From Caprimulgus europaeus (Eukaryota > Chordata > Aves > Caprimulgiformes > Caprimulgidae): a stretch of 64,000 nucleotides of DNA. Shown one piece after another: positions 49,878 through 62,847 of the stretch (position 1 is the first letter of the stretch; the number at the start of each line of letters is the position of its first letter). Location of the stretch: positions 53,170,465-53,234,464 of the forward strand of contig OU015530.1 of NCBI GenBank assembly GCA_907165065.1. Reading direction: 5' to 3'. A model generated the notes under the pieces. It was not told the origin of the DNA. It did not search any database and saw nothing but the letters and a program-made list of their open reading frames with translations. The position numbers and the translations under genes were made by a program.

Positions 49878-52045
49878 AATGGATGATTCCAGCCCTTGGA
49901 GATCTGGAGAAAAAATAGATTGAGACAGGATTGCATAGATCAGTCACACTTCTTTGCACTGTGCTATCAATCAAGGTAAAACACAACATCCTAGATGACC
50001 TTGTAGAGCTTTATATACCAAAATGGACAAGCATGTCACTTGGGTGAAAAATGGCAACCAAAAAGGTACTGAAACTATCTGATCTCATTACAATGTGTCT
50101 AGCAAACTGTGTATTATGGTTTGTGTATTGCTTTGCTGTTACAGATGTGTATGTGGACATGACACAGTGCAGTGCACACATTATTTTTAATTCATGGAAA
50201 CATTAACTGGGAAGCCAGGAGGCACAGGGCAAAACTTTCAATGTGCATACTTGTGAGCAGAGAAATGACTGACTGATTGGCAGAGGACCTTTTAGAGGCT
50301 TAAAATAATTCTCAGGGTCAGGCTGTGAACTTCATTCTCCAGGACATCCAGTGCTAGTCACACATGTAGCCTCCTTGGCTTTGCTGGAATTACTCATGGG
50401 AACACTCACCAGTGGGAGTAGGTGGTGCACAGTCTCGCTGTAGATGCTTGTTTCCCTGGGTTTCTTGCAGCCAAGCAACACTGATAATTACTATCACCCA
50501 CAGGTCTGAGACATGTAAAATGAGGCACTCAGTTAACTATATTCCAGGAGTTCCAGTTCCTGCTATACTGAACATGAGCTTCAGGTTGGTTTCCTGTCTC
50601 CTGCATTCAGTCTGAACACTGTTTTTTTTCTTCTTCAAGCTATGACTTTGTGATCTTACTGATTTCCAAGTGATTGATAAGGGGAGGTGGGAAACAAGGG
50701 CTTTGCCCTCAGTCCTAACCACATGCTCTGTTGTTCCACACAAAACATGGAGCATGTTACCATGGTATCAGCACCCTCCTTGCACCCTGTTTGTGTCCCA
50801 CCATAGTGCAGTTGCTCTGGGGGTTTTTTATGAAGAACGACAGGATCTTCCCTTACCTGATTTATATCTTCAGTGGGCTGAGTGCCCTCTGAAAATCCCT
50901 CTCCCTTAAGTACAAAGGGCAACAGGTGTGACTGTGTTCAGGCCATACAGATGCTTCATGGGTCTCATAGACCCTGAATATGTCATCCTGATGCTCATGA
51001 AAACCTTTCTGCCAGTATTAGTGAAAAAGAATAAAAGTGAGAGTTGTCCATCCTTTACCTGCATTTCAAATGCATGCAAGAACTGGGCATTCTGGATCTG
51101 ATAAAATGAACTTCTGAGCTTGAGATGATGGTGAAGCAGGGTACAGGGAAGTCATTCTGCCCCTTAGACAATGAACAGAGAGGAGAACTGCACGAGCAGT
51201 GCCTGTATAGCCATAGTCCAGAGTGGCTGAGTAGGGAAACCTAAATGCCATCAGGAGAGGGCTTCTGTCAAGTATCTCATTGGTAGTAAAACCTCTGATC
51301 CTTCTGTGATGCTCAGCACAGTAGGGTGTACTTTGGAGACAGTGCTGGGACACCTCTGAGAAACTGAAAGAGCTGACACTACTCCAGAGAAAGCCACACA
51401 GTGCAGCAACCCAAAAGCTAGTCTCTGGGAAGGACCCTTTATTCAGTCATTCAGCTGGGGAAGCTGGGGATGATGCAGATCTTCTGGGTCTACAGTGTCC
51501 TGTAGAGATGGGGCTGGATTAGGGGCTAGGGTGGAAGTATCTGGAGGATCACATTGCCCCATTAGCTTCTCAAGACTGAAAGAAGACTAATGCAAAGTCT
51601 GCTGCCAGGATATCCTGGAGTTAGGGTCTTCAAATGAGATCATGTTCCTGATCTGCTCAGTGCTGTGTCCTGACTTGACTCTGCTTTTTCATCCACTACA
51701 ACTGTTTTGACCCTAAAAATGTTGCAGTTCTTTTAAATTTTTTTGCTTGGTAAAAACAAAATGTTGTACATCAAAGAGCCTCCAGGAGGGAAATGTCTTA
51801 TCTGGAATTTTACTGATGCTGCTGATGTTTTTTTATCTTTCTACTGAAAATATTCAGCCAACCTGAGTCTTTGGGCTGAAGTCACTGGCCACCCTACCCC
51901 AACCCTGTCCTTCCCAGGACAGCAGCCATTCAGCTGCATGAGTTATTGGGGAGGACTAGTTGGGGAGCAGATGGAAACTATGTGCAAATCCTCAGCTATG
52001 CTCCTGCCTGAGCTTTGGGCCAGAATAAAATCCTGTATTTGAGCA
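49878..52045. other. Unique noncoding DNA, nothing recognised
   Basis: No gene or repeat is recognised. A minus-strand donor-like site (ATCAG|GTAAGG, complement near 50857) is not matched by a convincing acceptor. Confidence 0.45.
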
Positions 52046-52108
52046 GCCTTCTGGCTGTGGAGGTGGCATAGACAAGAAGCCATACAACTCAGCTCACAGC
52101 CAGAAGGC
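52046..52108. repeat. Perfect 14-bp inverted repeat with 35-nt loop
   Basis: GCCTTCTGGCTGTG (52046-52059) and CACAGCCAGAAGGC (52095-52108) are exact complements. The loop contains a further TGGC...GCCA pairing that could cap a longer, bulged stem of about 63 nt. A perfect 14-bp match at this spacing is unlikely by chance in 64 kb. No transcription evidence exists. Confidence 0.85.
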
Positions 52109-55100
52109 AATAGCAGGATAGATTTCATCACTTCCCCTTGGAAATCTCCACGTTTCTCTTTATTCCTCTTTTCCTGCTCTTGCCTCTCTTCACAAGAGTC
52201 CTGTGTAGCAAAGGGGTGAATATCTTTGATATCTTTCTTTCCATCAATCTGCAGATATGATAAGAGGGAGATTCACCTCAGTCTAGATTCACCCATCAAA
52301 CTTCAGGCATTTCACCAAGGCTCTTAATTTAGAAGCCTCATTGTACTGACTTACTGCTGTTTGTGCCAGCAGTATCTTGAGAAATGGAGAAATACTGGCA
52401 TCTTGAGAGCATGATTCACCCTCCTCAGATGTGAATCCCTCTCCTGAGGTGTCTCTCTCTGCTCTGTGCCTGTAGCTGGCACCCAGATAATGACAGTCCT
52501 GACTCCAGTGTCTCTGCCTACTATCAGGTGGGATGCATCTGAGCCGAAATGCCAGATAAGCAAAACGGCCTGTCAGAAGTATGGCGGGGGATATGAACAA
52601 CATGACTGATTAAGCCTTTCTTGTGAGAGGAAAAATAGTTATCAGAACTCTTTAAATCTGCTTCCAGGAAGATATTGGTCCTTTTTTTTTCTTCTATCTG
52701 CTTGCAATAGCCTTCTAGTAATTCATTCACTTTGAGCAAGAGCAATGGCATTTTTTTAGTGCTCACCCTTCAGGACAGCCAAGGAAAAGGACTCCTGCTC
52801 TTCCACACTGCTGACAGATGAGGTGTCCACTGAAGAAATCAAAACAAGCAAAAAAAACCTAAAACCAAAAACCCACAAAAAACCCCTAAACCCCTACCAG
52901 TAGATAAGGTTTAAAATAAATGGTTGCTGCTTTCCAGGAAAAGGAAATATAAAACCTCTTGAATGACAAGCCTATACCTACCTGGCTAGCAGGTACCATT
53001 TTCCCAAAATATTAATGCTTTGAAGCCTTAATCCATCTGTCAGAGGTGATAGGATACTTTTAAAAGGAAAACACTGCTCCAAGCTACTGGGGGAAAACAG
53101 AATGGAGTATGTTAGCAAGAAGTGTTACCTGTCTTCTGACAGCTAATGCATCTTCCTTCACATTGCTGTGCCTTTGTCCTCTTTTGTTGCCAGATAAAAA
53201 CAGAATCATTATGGGTGTCCCCAAAGACAGCTTGGTAAACATGTATGATAAATTAAGTTCTAGATTCTCCCAGCAGGACCTTGGCACAAAGTCTGTATGG
53301 GGTCCAGGTTCGTCTGCTCCACAGTTGTGTCTGGAGCCAGCGAGAATGTCAGGACCTTAGAATGAGTAAGGGGTTTTCTGTCTTATATTTCAGTTCACAC
53401 TTTTGCCTTGTTTTAAGGCTCTTCTGCTTGTGTGCATGATCTGACAAAGTCAAGGTGGCTTTGACTTTTAAAAGGCACTTAAGCCATTTAAAACCGAACC
53501 AACGAGCCACTCAGATTGAGGCACCAACCACATGAAGTTATGGTCAGAGGAAAGCAAGATATCAAATGGAAAAGATAGTTTGGAAGAAGTGAAGGGGAAG
53601 CACCTGGGTTTGCAGCCAAAGGAGGAAGAATAGGACATACTATCAAGACAATTTAGACACTTTCTTCTGATAATTAGAGATGCAAATTTTTTTTAAAAGT
53701 ATTTACATGTGCGGTGGTAGGACAGTGTGAAAACTTAAAAATAAATCATTTTTTCATTCATGACAACATGAATTTAACCATCTAGATAATGGTTTTTGCA
53801 TAATTTTCTTTTATTAAACATTCGGGTTCAGGAAAGACAGAGGAAGAAATAGGCTATCAAAAGATGATTCTGTTTTCAGGAAAAGTGGCTCTCTATCTTC
53901 TCATAGAGAACTGGGTTTGGTTGCATTCTTCATTATTGCACAATTTTTCAAGTAATTTGCCCTCTGTGATTTGTTCTGCTGCCTGTTTAAGGACATGTTC
54001 TCAGGTCACAGTCACGTGAGATATAGGAAAAGTAAATGGTTCCTCCATAAGACATAAAGGAAGTGCCTGGCTAGCTTCTGCCAAAGAGAATTGAACTGTG
54101 GCCTTGCAGCTCACTTGCTGCAGTAGGACATGTGTGTTTGGGTTCACTTTCCAGCTCCTGGAACTACAGATGTCCTGTGTAATCCTGAGAGTCTGACTTT
54201 GGAGCATTTCTGGAAATCTATGCTATTTAGTAGATCAATCAAACAGATTTTATCAATCTCTTTGGGCCTTAAAATTTGTGCCTTAGCTTCACTTTCTAAT
54301 ATTCCTTTCTTCAAGCTCCCTTGGACTTCACTATGGGATAACACGTAACCATTCTTCAAGCTGGATTGAGTTTGTCTTTATAGACATGACAAAAATCCTC
54401 AGCAGGGGTAATTAAAGCTGCTTCACTGTAGGGAATAATGTAAAAAGTCTTACTCAAATGGATGGAAATCAAGTGTAGTTTAAGACAAGTTAAATAAGGA
54501 ATTATACTGGTAGAAAAGCAAATACGGAGAAAAAGGAAAGAAAATAATGTCTTTTATTACCAGCAGACAATGGTATGATGGTACTTTAAGTGGACTTACT
54601 TATTTCCAACCTTGTCCCTTTTGAGATGTTACTTCCACCTTTGCAGAATGCACATAAATCTGTGGCAGTTTAGGAAGGTTCCTTTCATGTCCAATTGTCA
54701 CTGCATTACAAAGTGCTTTAAGATGCAAGACACAGGAAATCCCTTCACTGAGAAGTCTTTCTATTGCATCTTGACTCTTGTCACACCTTTTTGAAGGCAG
54801 CTAGTCCTCCACATCCTTCCCAGAGTCCTTCAGCTCGGCTATCCTACTGCCTTCTTGCTCTCCACTTGCAATGAAGCTGCTGCATGGCTCATATTTGCTT
54901 ACCCATCTCAGCAACTCTCTCATATTCCCAAGCTGCTGTTGGAGAGTAGCCATTAGAAATCCTTCCACTAATACATTGTCACCTGGTGTCTGCAAATCTC
55001 TTGATATCTGATTTTCTTGTAGTGTCTATGATGTTTTTTTCTGACTCTCCCTTTTCTTCCAGCTTTTCACAGGTCCTGAAGACCTTTCCATTCACCTTTT

Positions 55101-58084
55101 ATATCTCTCCATGACAAGTTTCCTAGTGTCTGCGGGAATAAATTAACACTGCAAAACCTCTCATAGTGGATGTCAAATGATTTTTTTTTCCCCTTTCAGC
55201 TTCAATCTATGACTTAAAGAGAAACTCCTGTCAAGGCTACAGTTCCTGCTAGAAATGCAAAGTTATTCTGAGCAGTACGACATATTGGCCACTGATTGTG
55301 ACTTTAATGTTTATACACACATACACAGAATATTGTCCTGGAGACTACTCCTTGCACACATTCAAAGCTCAAGTTAATCCTATTTGTGGCATAAAAGGTC
55401 CAATATTGCAGGAGAACAGATTTTTAAAGACATTTTGAGGATGCTGTCTTAAGACAATGCTTGGTAACTGAGGAAAGATCCTACCTGAAAGTGGTTGTGT
55501 TATCACTGCTGTTTTGTACCAACAAGAATGGCCATCTATGAAGTTATGGCTCTACTGAATGTCTGACCAGCAGATTTCCATGGGCTTTGGTTCTTACCCT
55601 CAGGGATGTGATCTTAATTACAGACATGGTTTGCAACAGAGAGAAATGGTCAGTCACCATTGCATGACCATCTCAATTCTGGGGTCTGTAAAAGACTGAA
55701 AAATGAAAGTCTAGCTTTAGCTAGGAGGAGGGAAGGGGGTTTAAAACCCACAAAAGAAAACCTCTGGGAGTATTAGCATCCCTGAACTAGTTACAGAGAG
55801 GTGGAAAAGAGTGGGTTTGAGCTCAGAAAGGACTGGAATCTTCCACACTTTACTGTCTGCTTGGCATATGCATTAACAAATAAAAACATACTTAATGGTC
55901 TTTTAAAAAGAGGAAAGATTTATGGGTAAGTGGCATTATATCCTCCTATTTATTCTTAATGAGGTCAGAACATGTTTAAAAATATTTCCTGAGGTGTCTT
56001 GTCTAATATGCAGTGTATGTGTTTAGATCAAAGAATGGTCAAAGAAATCTGCAGTTTTCCATCTCTCAGTGGTTTTTGATCATTTAGAAGCCTGGACAGT
56101 TCCCATGAATACTGTGCCTTTTGGGCTGACTCCATGCCAGAAATGCTTACATATTGTGATTTCCATGCTATACCTCCTTGAGAAGCTCAGGCTTGAGTGT
56201 TGTCCTCAGGTCATGTTTAGCCCTGCTCCGGGAGAAGGCCAGGAGCTGGCAGCACTGACCATCGGGAGACATTGAGTCTCCTGCTTTGTTGTTGATTTTC
56301 TGTAGCACTCTGCTCACCATCACTCATATTTTCTGGTTTGCTTTTTCTCTTTATGGATGAATGCAGTCATTAAAGTCTAGATTAATATCTATCGAGACCA
56401 TAAGTTCTCCAGGACAGGGCTGGTGTCCGCATACACTGAACTTAAAACAGTTGGCACCTGCCAAGAGCTGTTCTGTGGTGCCTGGGATTGCCTTGAACAG
56501 ACTTGTGCTCCTCTTCCTAATGTCTCTGCCTGCCTTTCCACAGACCCTTTGGGATCTGACCACACAGAGTGAGTGAGCTTAATTAAAATTAGCTTCAAAA
56601 CAGAAGCAGTTGAGAAGATGCGAAAGATGCTGGGGACACAGCTGGCAAATGCAGAGCCTCAAGTTAAACTGAATTTTTAAAAAAACAGGTTTAAATCCAC
56701 TGAGAGTATCTACACAAGGGTTTCTACCAGTTTAAGTTAATTGGTTTAAAAGAATGCTTTTAATTAATCCTGTGTGTTCCTATAGGTGGATGAGACTTTC
56801 CTTGGAGGCCGTAGAAAGTGGCCAGCATTTTCAGACAGGGATGATTACAAGAAAAAGCATTTAGCCATCCATGTCCTCCTCCTGTGGAGGACAGATAGCC
56901 CAGCCACTGCACCAGGGATGCTGATTCATATCCATGAAGTATCCTAAAACTTTTTGTGTCACCTGGGGCGAGCTGCTTAACATTTTACCCATTTCTCTGC
57001 CCAAGAAATAAAGCGTAATTACATCTAATTCCCTGGGGTGCCTAAGAATAAATATACAAAGAGGGGACCAGATACTACAGTAATGGGGGCCATGTTAAAA
57101 CTATCTCTTCCCTTCTATGAGCTGGTTCTAATGATGTATATTGCTTTGCAGGGTAGCTACCAGCCATCCATTACTTTTCAGACAATGAAAGCATTAGATG
57201 TGTCACCAGAATGGTTACTGCCAAACTTGTGATGTATTTTTTTTATGAAATTTAAACCTTTACAGTACTTCACAAAAATCAAGAAAAAAAAAAAATCTAC
57301 AAGCCCTTCACCCTTAACATCTTTCAACAGATCTTGTGCTGTTGGATGGAAAATGAATTTAACAGGATATTACTGTTCTGTTGCAATATTTCTGGTGTAC
57401 AACAATATTATAGTTGGTGTTAAACTTTATTACTAACCTTGTGATAAAATTAGTTCAATATTGGCTGCTTTTATAATGTGGTTTTACAATTGCAACATGG
57501 GATAATGTGATAGTACGAAAAAAAATAAAAATTTACAAACAAATCCAAATCCCCTAAACCCAAAAGCATGTAGTGGAGGAAAGGAACAGAAAGTTGCACA
57601 GAGGAAAGGTACAGGACAGGGGCTGCATTTTAATATAGGATGCTGTGAAAATTTCTTTCTGGAACGGCTTGAAACCAGAAGCAGCCTTTTGATTATATTA
57701 TACACAGGCTGATGACTGTCACAGTGAAAAGTGTCAAACGGGGAGCAGGCAGGAAAGGCAGGAGAGAAGCAGGAAAGAAGGCAACAATTTCACAGCAGTG
57801 ACTAAACCTAGTTTGCCTGGAGGTGAATTTAGAGCAACGTCATCATGCTATCATTGGCTTCCCAAGGAATGGAAGCTTCTGAAATGGGGCTTTTTGAGGT
57901 TATTTGTATTCTGAAATTGGGTGAGCTTAACCTCAGAGAGCTTTAGTACATTAGGATGGAAATACAAGTCTAAGCAATGCTGTAACATCATGATCAGTGT
58001 GTGGTGTTCAGACACCCAACCTGCAACACTACTCCATGTTCAATCAGACATCTTCCTTTCACTGCTGTGTCATTTGCTGTTTCA
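52109..58084. other. Long unique noncoding stretch with A/C-rich simple DNA
   Basis: Almost 6 kb without a gene. Positions 52839-52897 are A- and C-rich (AAAACC, CCCCTAAA words). A run of A lies near 57280-57292 and a T/C-rich start at 55181. The + strand near 54130-54360 is open on both strands but short. No interspersed repeat is recognised. Confidence 0.5.
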
Positions 58085-58205
58085 GTTACAGAGTCTGTGA
58101 GCTCCTTCAGGCAGATATTGTCTTTTATTTCTGTTTCTGCACAGCTTGGTGCAACAGGACTTATTCCCTGCTGTTATTTCTGGTTACTGGGCTAGCATAA
58201 ATCCT
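58085..58205 (+). mobile_element. Ancient L2/MIR-type 3' tail
   Basis: GAGTCTGTGAGCTCCTTCAG, GCAGATATTGTCTTTTATTT, CTGTTTCTGCACAGCTTGGTGC and finally 'CTGGTTACTGGGCTAGCATA' follow the old amniote LINE2/SINE tail (AGATTGTGAGCTCCTTGAGGCAGGGACTGTCTTTT, TGTACAGCACCTAGCAC, GGTTGGGGC...). It is the best preserved of the three such tails in the window, all on the + strand. Confidence 0.65.
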
Positions 58206-59135
58206 AGAAGAGCTTGGAGAGCCCATTTTTGCACTGGTGCAAATCTGGAGAGCCACGACTAAGCAGGCAGAGAAAGAAGGTAGAAGGGACTGTTTATGGC
58301 AATTGAAAATATATGTCTGGAAGCAGTGACTTCAATGTTGTGCTTAGGATGTTGTGTTGTAGGTAGCTTGTGTCCTGCCATGTCTCCAGCTGGCCCTCAC
58401 TGCACCTTGTCATGGAGCAGAAGATGAAATCAGAATCATATTGTGATGAATATTAAACTATTATATCTTTTTTTCCCCTTTTTTTGGTGAAAGTAGGAAT
58501 TTTACTTCTTGAGAATTATGGCATCTACTAGATGCTGCTATTAAAAGCAAGACTGAAGTTATGTGAACAGAAGAGCTACACTGTTGTCTGTGCAGAGCTC
58601 TGTGCTGATTCTGAAAGAAATTTCTGCTATAAAACTATTGAGCCAACCTGGTTCCAATGTTCCCTCTGCTTCAGCTTAATCTGTTCTCATGTTGGAGCAC
58701 ATCTCTGGTAAAGAGGAGTGGAAGATGGAAAGAATTTGGAAAATGTATTGCCTACATGAGCAGTATATGCAGCCAGCAGAAGCAGCTATTCCTAGTAAAG
58801 AGAGCTGGGAATAGTTAGGAACATTCACTGGAGAGTATAAAACCCCTTGAACCTTGTTGTAAAGATGTAGTGATACAGATATGTGGCAGTTTCCAGAAGG
58901 AAAATACAGCTAGTGAAAAGACATAGCAAAATATAAAAACTTGGAGGTGAAGTTCAGACATTCCCAAATTAGCAGCTAAGCTGCTAACTGCCTGTGGAAG
59001 CCTGGGCTGTGCTGGTCCTTATTTAACACCTCTTACACTGAGAGCAGAGATTGCTTTGCCCTGGACCCCAGAGCTAGATCGCACCAGCATAGACCTGGTA
59101 TGATACCTACTCCTCAGACAGAGAAGAGAGCAGGA
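58206..59135. other. Unique noncoding DNA with a short perfect palindrome
   Basis: A 19-nt palindrome (TTAGCAGCT, A, AGCTGCTAA) lies at 58969-58987. No gene or repeat family is recognised. Confidence 0.5.
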
Positions 59136-59291
59136 CCCTGGAAGTGTTCAAAGCCAGGTTGGATGAGGCTTTGAGCAACCTGGTCTAGTGGAAGGTGTCC
59201 CTGCTCATGGCAGGGGGGTTAGAACTAGATGATCTTTAAGGTCCCTTCCAGCCCAAACCATTCTATGATCCTATTCTATGATTCTATGATT
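59136..59291 (+). mobile_element. CR1 LINE, short 3' end
   Basis: 'CCCTGGAAGTGTTCAAAGCC' begins the copy. 'AGCAACCTGGTCTAGTGGAA' and 'GATGATCTTTAAGGTCCCTT' follow, ending in ATTCTATGA octamers, one with an interruption. Only about 155 bases remain, all from the 3' end. It belongs to the same subfamily as the copy near 1.7 kb and has the same orientation. The intact octamer tail suggests it is the younger of the two. Confidence 0.95.
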
Positions 59292-62200
59292 TGTAAGGAT
59301 CTGCTCAGCAGAAGGATATCATTAGCAGAATCTTGGTCCAAATAAGTTGTTGCACTTTCTGGTGATTCTAACATGCTTTAAACTCACTACATTTGCCTTA
59401 TTTTGCTGTTCCTAGATATGTAGCTGCTTAGTTGCTTTCCCAGACCATGCACCCTTGCCACACTAGCTGATCCTGGAAGCCTCTTCTTTCTGAGACTTTC
59501 TCTCCAAACAAACCTTGCAGAAGATTTGTATTTGTGCATAACTTTTTTGAAGCAATTTTGTTTGGCTATGAGTTGTCACATCCTCAGCAGCATTCAGTTT
59601 GTTGTACACATCTATACTGTGTCAAGACCAGTTGCATCCCATCAGGTGGGTTTCGGAGAGCAAGGAAATGGATTGGAGGGCAAGGTCATTCATTGTGGCG
59701 CCACAAGCAACATTTAAAGGAGAACATAACATTGTTGTGCCTGATTTGCTTAGGACTAAGAGTGGCTGAAGGGTACGTGAGCATGTAAGTGGGAAGGATT
59801 CAAAATGGTGAATAATTAAATCCTGCAGATGAACTGTCTGTTTATTGCTGTAATGGCTTCAGTAGTTAATAGTACTGCTTCTACCCATGGCTGGAATTGG
59901 TGGGATGCTTAAGGTACACTGAAGTGGGGAAAAACTTCTTGAGGTGCATGGTCCTTCACCATAGATGTGTACTTGACTTATCTTACAGCACTGTCCATTG
60001 CAGAAAGTACAATATAAGCTCAAACTGAAGAACTGGCTTGACCCCTTGATGCCCACTGGTGGACCTGAGCCAACTGCAGACCAAGGCTGCTGTTCTATGT
60101 CACCATCCTCTCTCTGCTGCTGAAGGTACATCCAAGAACCCTCTGCCTCCCTCTCCCAGCTGTTGTCCTCAGGCAGAGTATCTCCATCTCCCACTCTGGT
60201 GACCAAAGACCATCTCTGTCTTCTCCACTGTCCTCCAGGCTCTCCTGGAGTGCTGGCAGCCTGCAGTATGGAAGAGCAGAGGCAGGGCTGAATTACTCTG
60301 GAGGCCCTAGATGCTACCACCCCAGGGTGCCCACCATATCATGGGAAGCAAGGCCTTTTCAGGGGTGATTAGGAATACAAAGGGCTGTGCCTGACAATTA
60401 GAGAGAGGCTGTGGGACCGTGACAAGCATGACTGGAATTTGGAGCAGACAAGTAGTAAAATCATCCATGGCCACAGCCTCAGCTTTATGTTTCAGTAGCA
60501 AGTTTTAAAGTTGGGGTACATATTTTATTTCTTTTTTAAATATGGATTTTTATTATTTTTTTCCCCCCACAGATTCCTCAGGCAGTTGAAATGAAGCCAC
60601 GGTACCGAATCAGCATGTGGTAGAGGCAAGGGGGTTTGCAGCATTTAGACCTGGAGTAAAGAACTGAGTCCCAGAAACTAGCTGTAATGAGAGCACGTCC
60701 TTTCAGAGCCAACCATCAGGGAGAGCAAATCAATCACGCCCTGCTCTCCGCTGGGACCAGCGAGTGATTGATTCAGGTCCTGTCGGCTGCCCTTATGGAC
60801 CGGGATGTGCGTGAACATGAAAGGAGCTGAACAAAGGCCCCATTACACCAGTGGGCAGAGAGAAGGCTCCCCTGCTGCTTGATGCATCTCTCCCTCTCTA
60901 AGCTATTGCAACCTCCCTGTCTTTGTCCTCCTTCCTCCTCTAATGCTTTGATCCTTCCTTACTTTGCTTTCCAGCCAGCCTGGCCCCAGTCCCCTTTTCC
61001 AGTTCCTCACAAATGGGTTATTTTCTTGTCAGGAAAATCCTGATAATCTCACATATTGACTACTATTCCTGGCTGATCCTTGTGGTCACTCTTGCTTTCC
61101 TGTCTATTTTTCTCTCCCCATCCCCATTCATCCACCCCTTGCAGAAGGGACTGAAAAACAAGCTCAGCTGAGTCTGTTTTTGGAGATTCACTATTGGTGA
61201 TGTACTGATCTCCCAGTTCTTGCTTGTGGTTCCCTATGTCTCTCTACTTCTGGGAAGCTCCCATTTTCTTTTTTATTTGTCTTGAGTGGAACCATGGAGC
61301 TGAGTCACAGAAGTGGAATGGAACATGGTTATTTTGGTTTGAAAAGAGTTTCTGTCCCTTCCCACTGCATAGAGAAGTGTGAAGGGATGAAAATTTGCCT
61401 GTGATTTTTCTTCCCTAAACTTCTTGGTTTCATCCACATTATTCATAGTCCTGGGCTCTTCCCCCTCAGGGCTTTTCTAGGCTCCTGTTGCTGAGGCCCC
61501 TCAGCAAATGGATGGCTGAAGCCAGCAGTGCCCAGACATGAGCTAAACATTGCGAGGGGCATGGTGTTGCCAGACAGCTGCCCAAACGTGCTTCTCTGCT
61601 GAGCAGCTAGCATGCTTTTGGCACTTCAAAGGTGGTATGAAGCTTCATGCTGTAGCATCTCATGTACCATCTGAGACCAAGGACCTGTGGGGCTCCCATC
61701 CTAGCTCTGACTATCCCCAGGTGGGGATCCTGATGAATATTGAGCTCATTCAGCTTGAGTTCACAGGCTGTCATGTCTTAGGTACTGCTTTCTCTAGGAC
61801 TCCTAGACTTCCAGAAGGAGAATGCAGATGCTCAGAGCTCCAACAACTCAAACCACCCACTGTCCTGATTGGCCTTTGGCTTGTGAAGGTGGGTCATTCC
61901 AATGATTGTTTTTCTGTTGCTGTTTGACTCAGGAACAAGCACCAGAGCTGCAAGCATAGCTTTGTGAGGCCAGGGGAAGATCTGATGCTCCAGGATACTT
62001 GGAGTTCAATATCCCTCACCTGCCTCCAAAGCATGTGGAGTGGCTCAAGGTAAGAAAGAATATAAACATCTGGCTTTTCCTCTGCTGATTTACAGGACAG
62101 TCCTCCCTTTAATATGTCCTTCTTACTTGCCTCTATTTAATCACCCCTTCATTATTCATTCAGTCTAAAAGAAGTTTCTGGTTGTGCCGAGTGAAGAATT

Positions 62201-62847
62201 TTTATTTCTCCAATCCATATGTCCATGCAAGATCAGCAAAATCCACTGGTACAGAACAGCATGGTTAGTATTCTGCAGCTCCATGGGTAGGCTTCGAGGG
62301 TTTGTTTTTTTCCCTTCGTCTTTGTGTGGACACACACACACAAGGAGAGGGCAAAGGCTAAAACCTCAGAGGGGCTGCTTACAGTTTCATCAATATTTCA
62401 TGATTAAGAAGGTGACAGAATTCTCCTTTATTTAATAAGAATATTCCCTAGGTAGGTCCTGTTTTCCCAGCCTGCTGCTGTAATTACAAACTGTTTGTGC
62501 ATTAGCTGAGCAGCTTCACCGTGTTGTCTCCCCCTCAACTGTTTTAAATTAAAGGGTTGACTTTTGCCTTGGTCAGACCCATGTTTTTCCTGGAAACCAG
62601 TGACATTTTTCGTAGTTGATTTTAAATGAATTAGGAAGGGAAGAAAAGAAAGTGTGAGTGAAAAACTGGGTGCGATTGAAGGAGATGAATTTCACCCTCT
62701 CTGAGCACAGCTTGCTCTCATGAGCATGTGAGCATCAGGCCGTAGTAGGCAAAATGTCAGAAGAGAATCTCTAAATTAAGAATTGTCATCTGGGAGCAGC
62801 AGCACCCACCAGCTGGATAGATAGTGGCCTGCAGAGAGGTGGGGATG
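59292..62847. other. Noncoding DNA with two exon-like signals and a small inverted repeat
   Basis: A strong pyrimidine tract ending CCCCCCACAG precedes 60573, after which one frame is open for 16 codons. At 60728-60737 and 60764-60773 the decamer AATCAATCAC is inverted around 26 bases, in a CpG-richer block. Between 61933 and 62049 a stretch open in one frame is bounded by a good acceptor (TTGACTCAG) and donor (CAAG|GTAAGA). A short CA run lies near 62330. The 153-codon minus-strand frame at 59859-60320 has no known domain. No gene is called. Confidence 0.5.
62842..62847. repeat. Target-site duplication, left copy
   Basis: GGGATG directly precedes the TG that starts the LTR on the + strand, and is repeated exactly after the CA that ends it. 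A six-base duplication is typical of alpha- and betaretrovirus-like integration. Confidence 0.8.

Noticed and set aside
52839-52897. AAACCCCTAAACCCCTA words resembling telomere repeats
   Set aside because: The units are irregular and embedded in general A/C-rich simple DNA. No (TTAGGG)n array is present.
59859-60320. 153-codon minus-strand frame
   Set aside because: No domain, no convincing splice context, and a length not far from chance expectation for a G+C-richer stretch.
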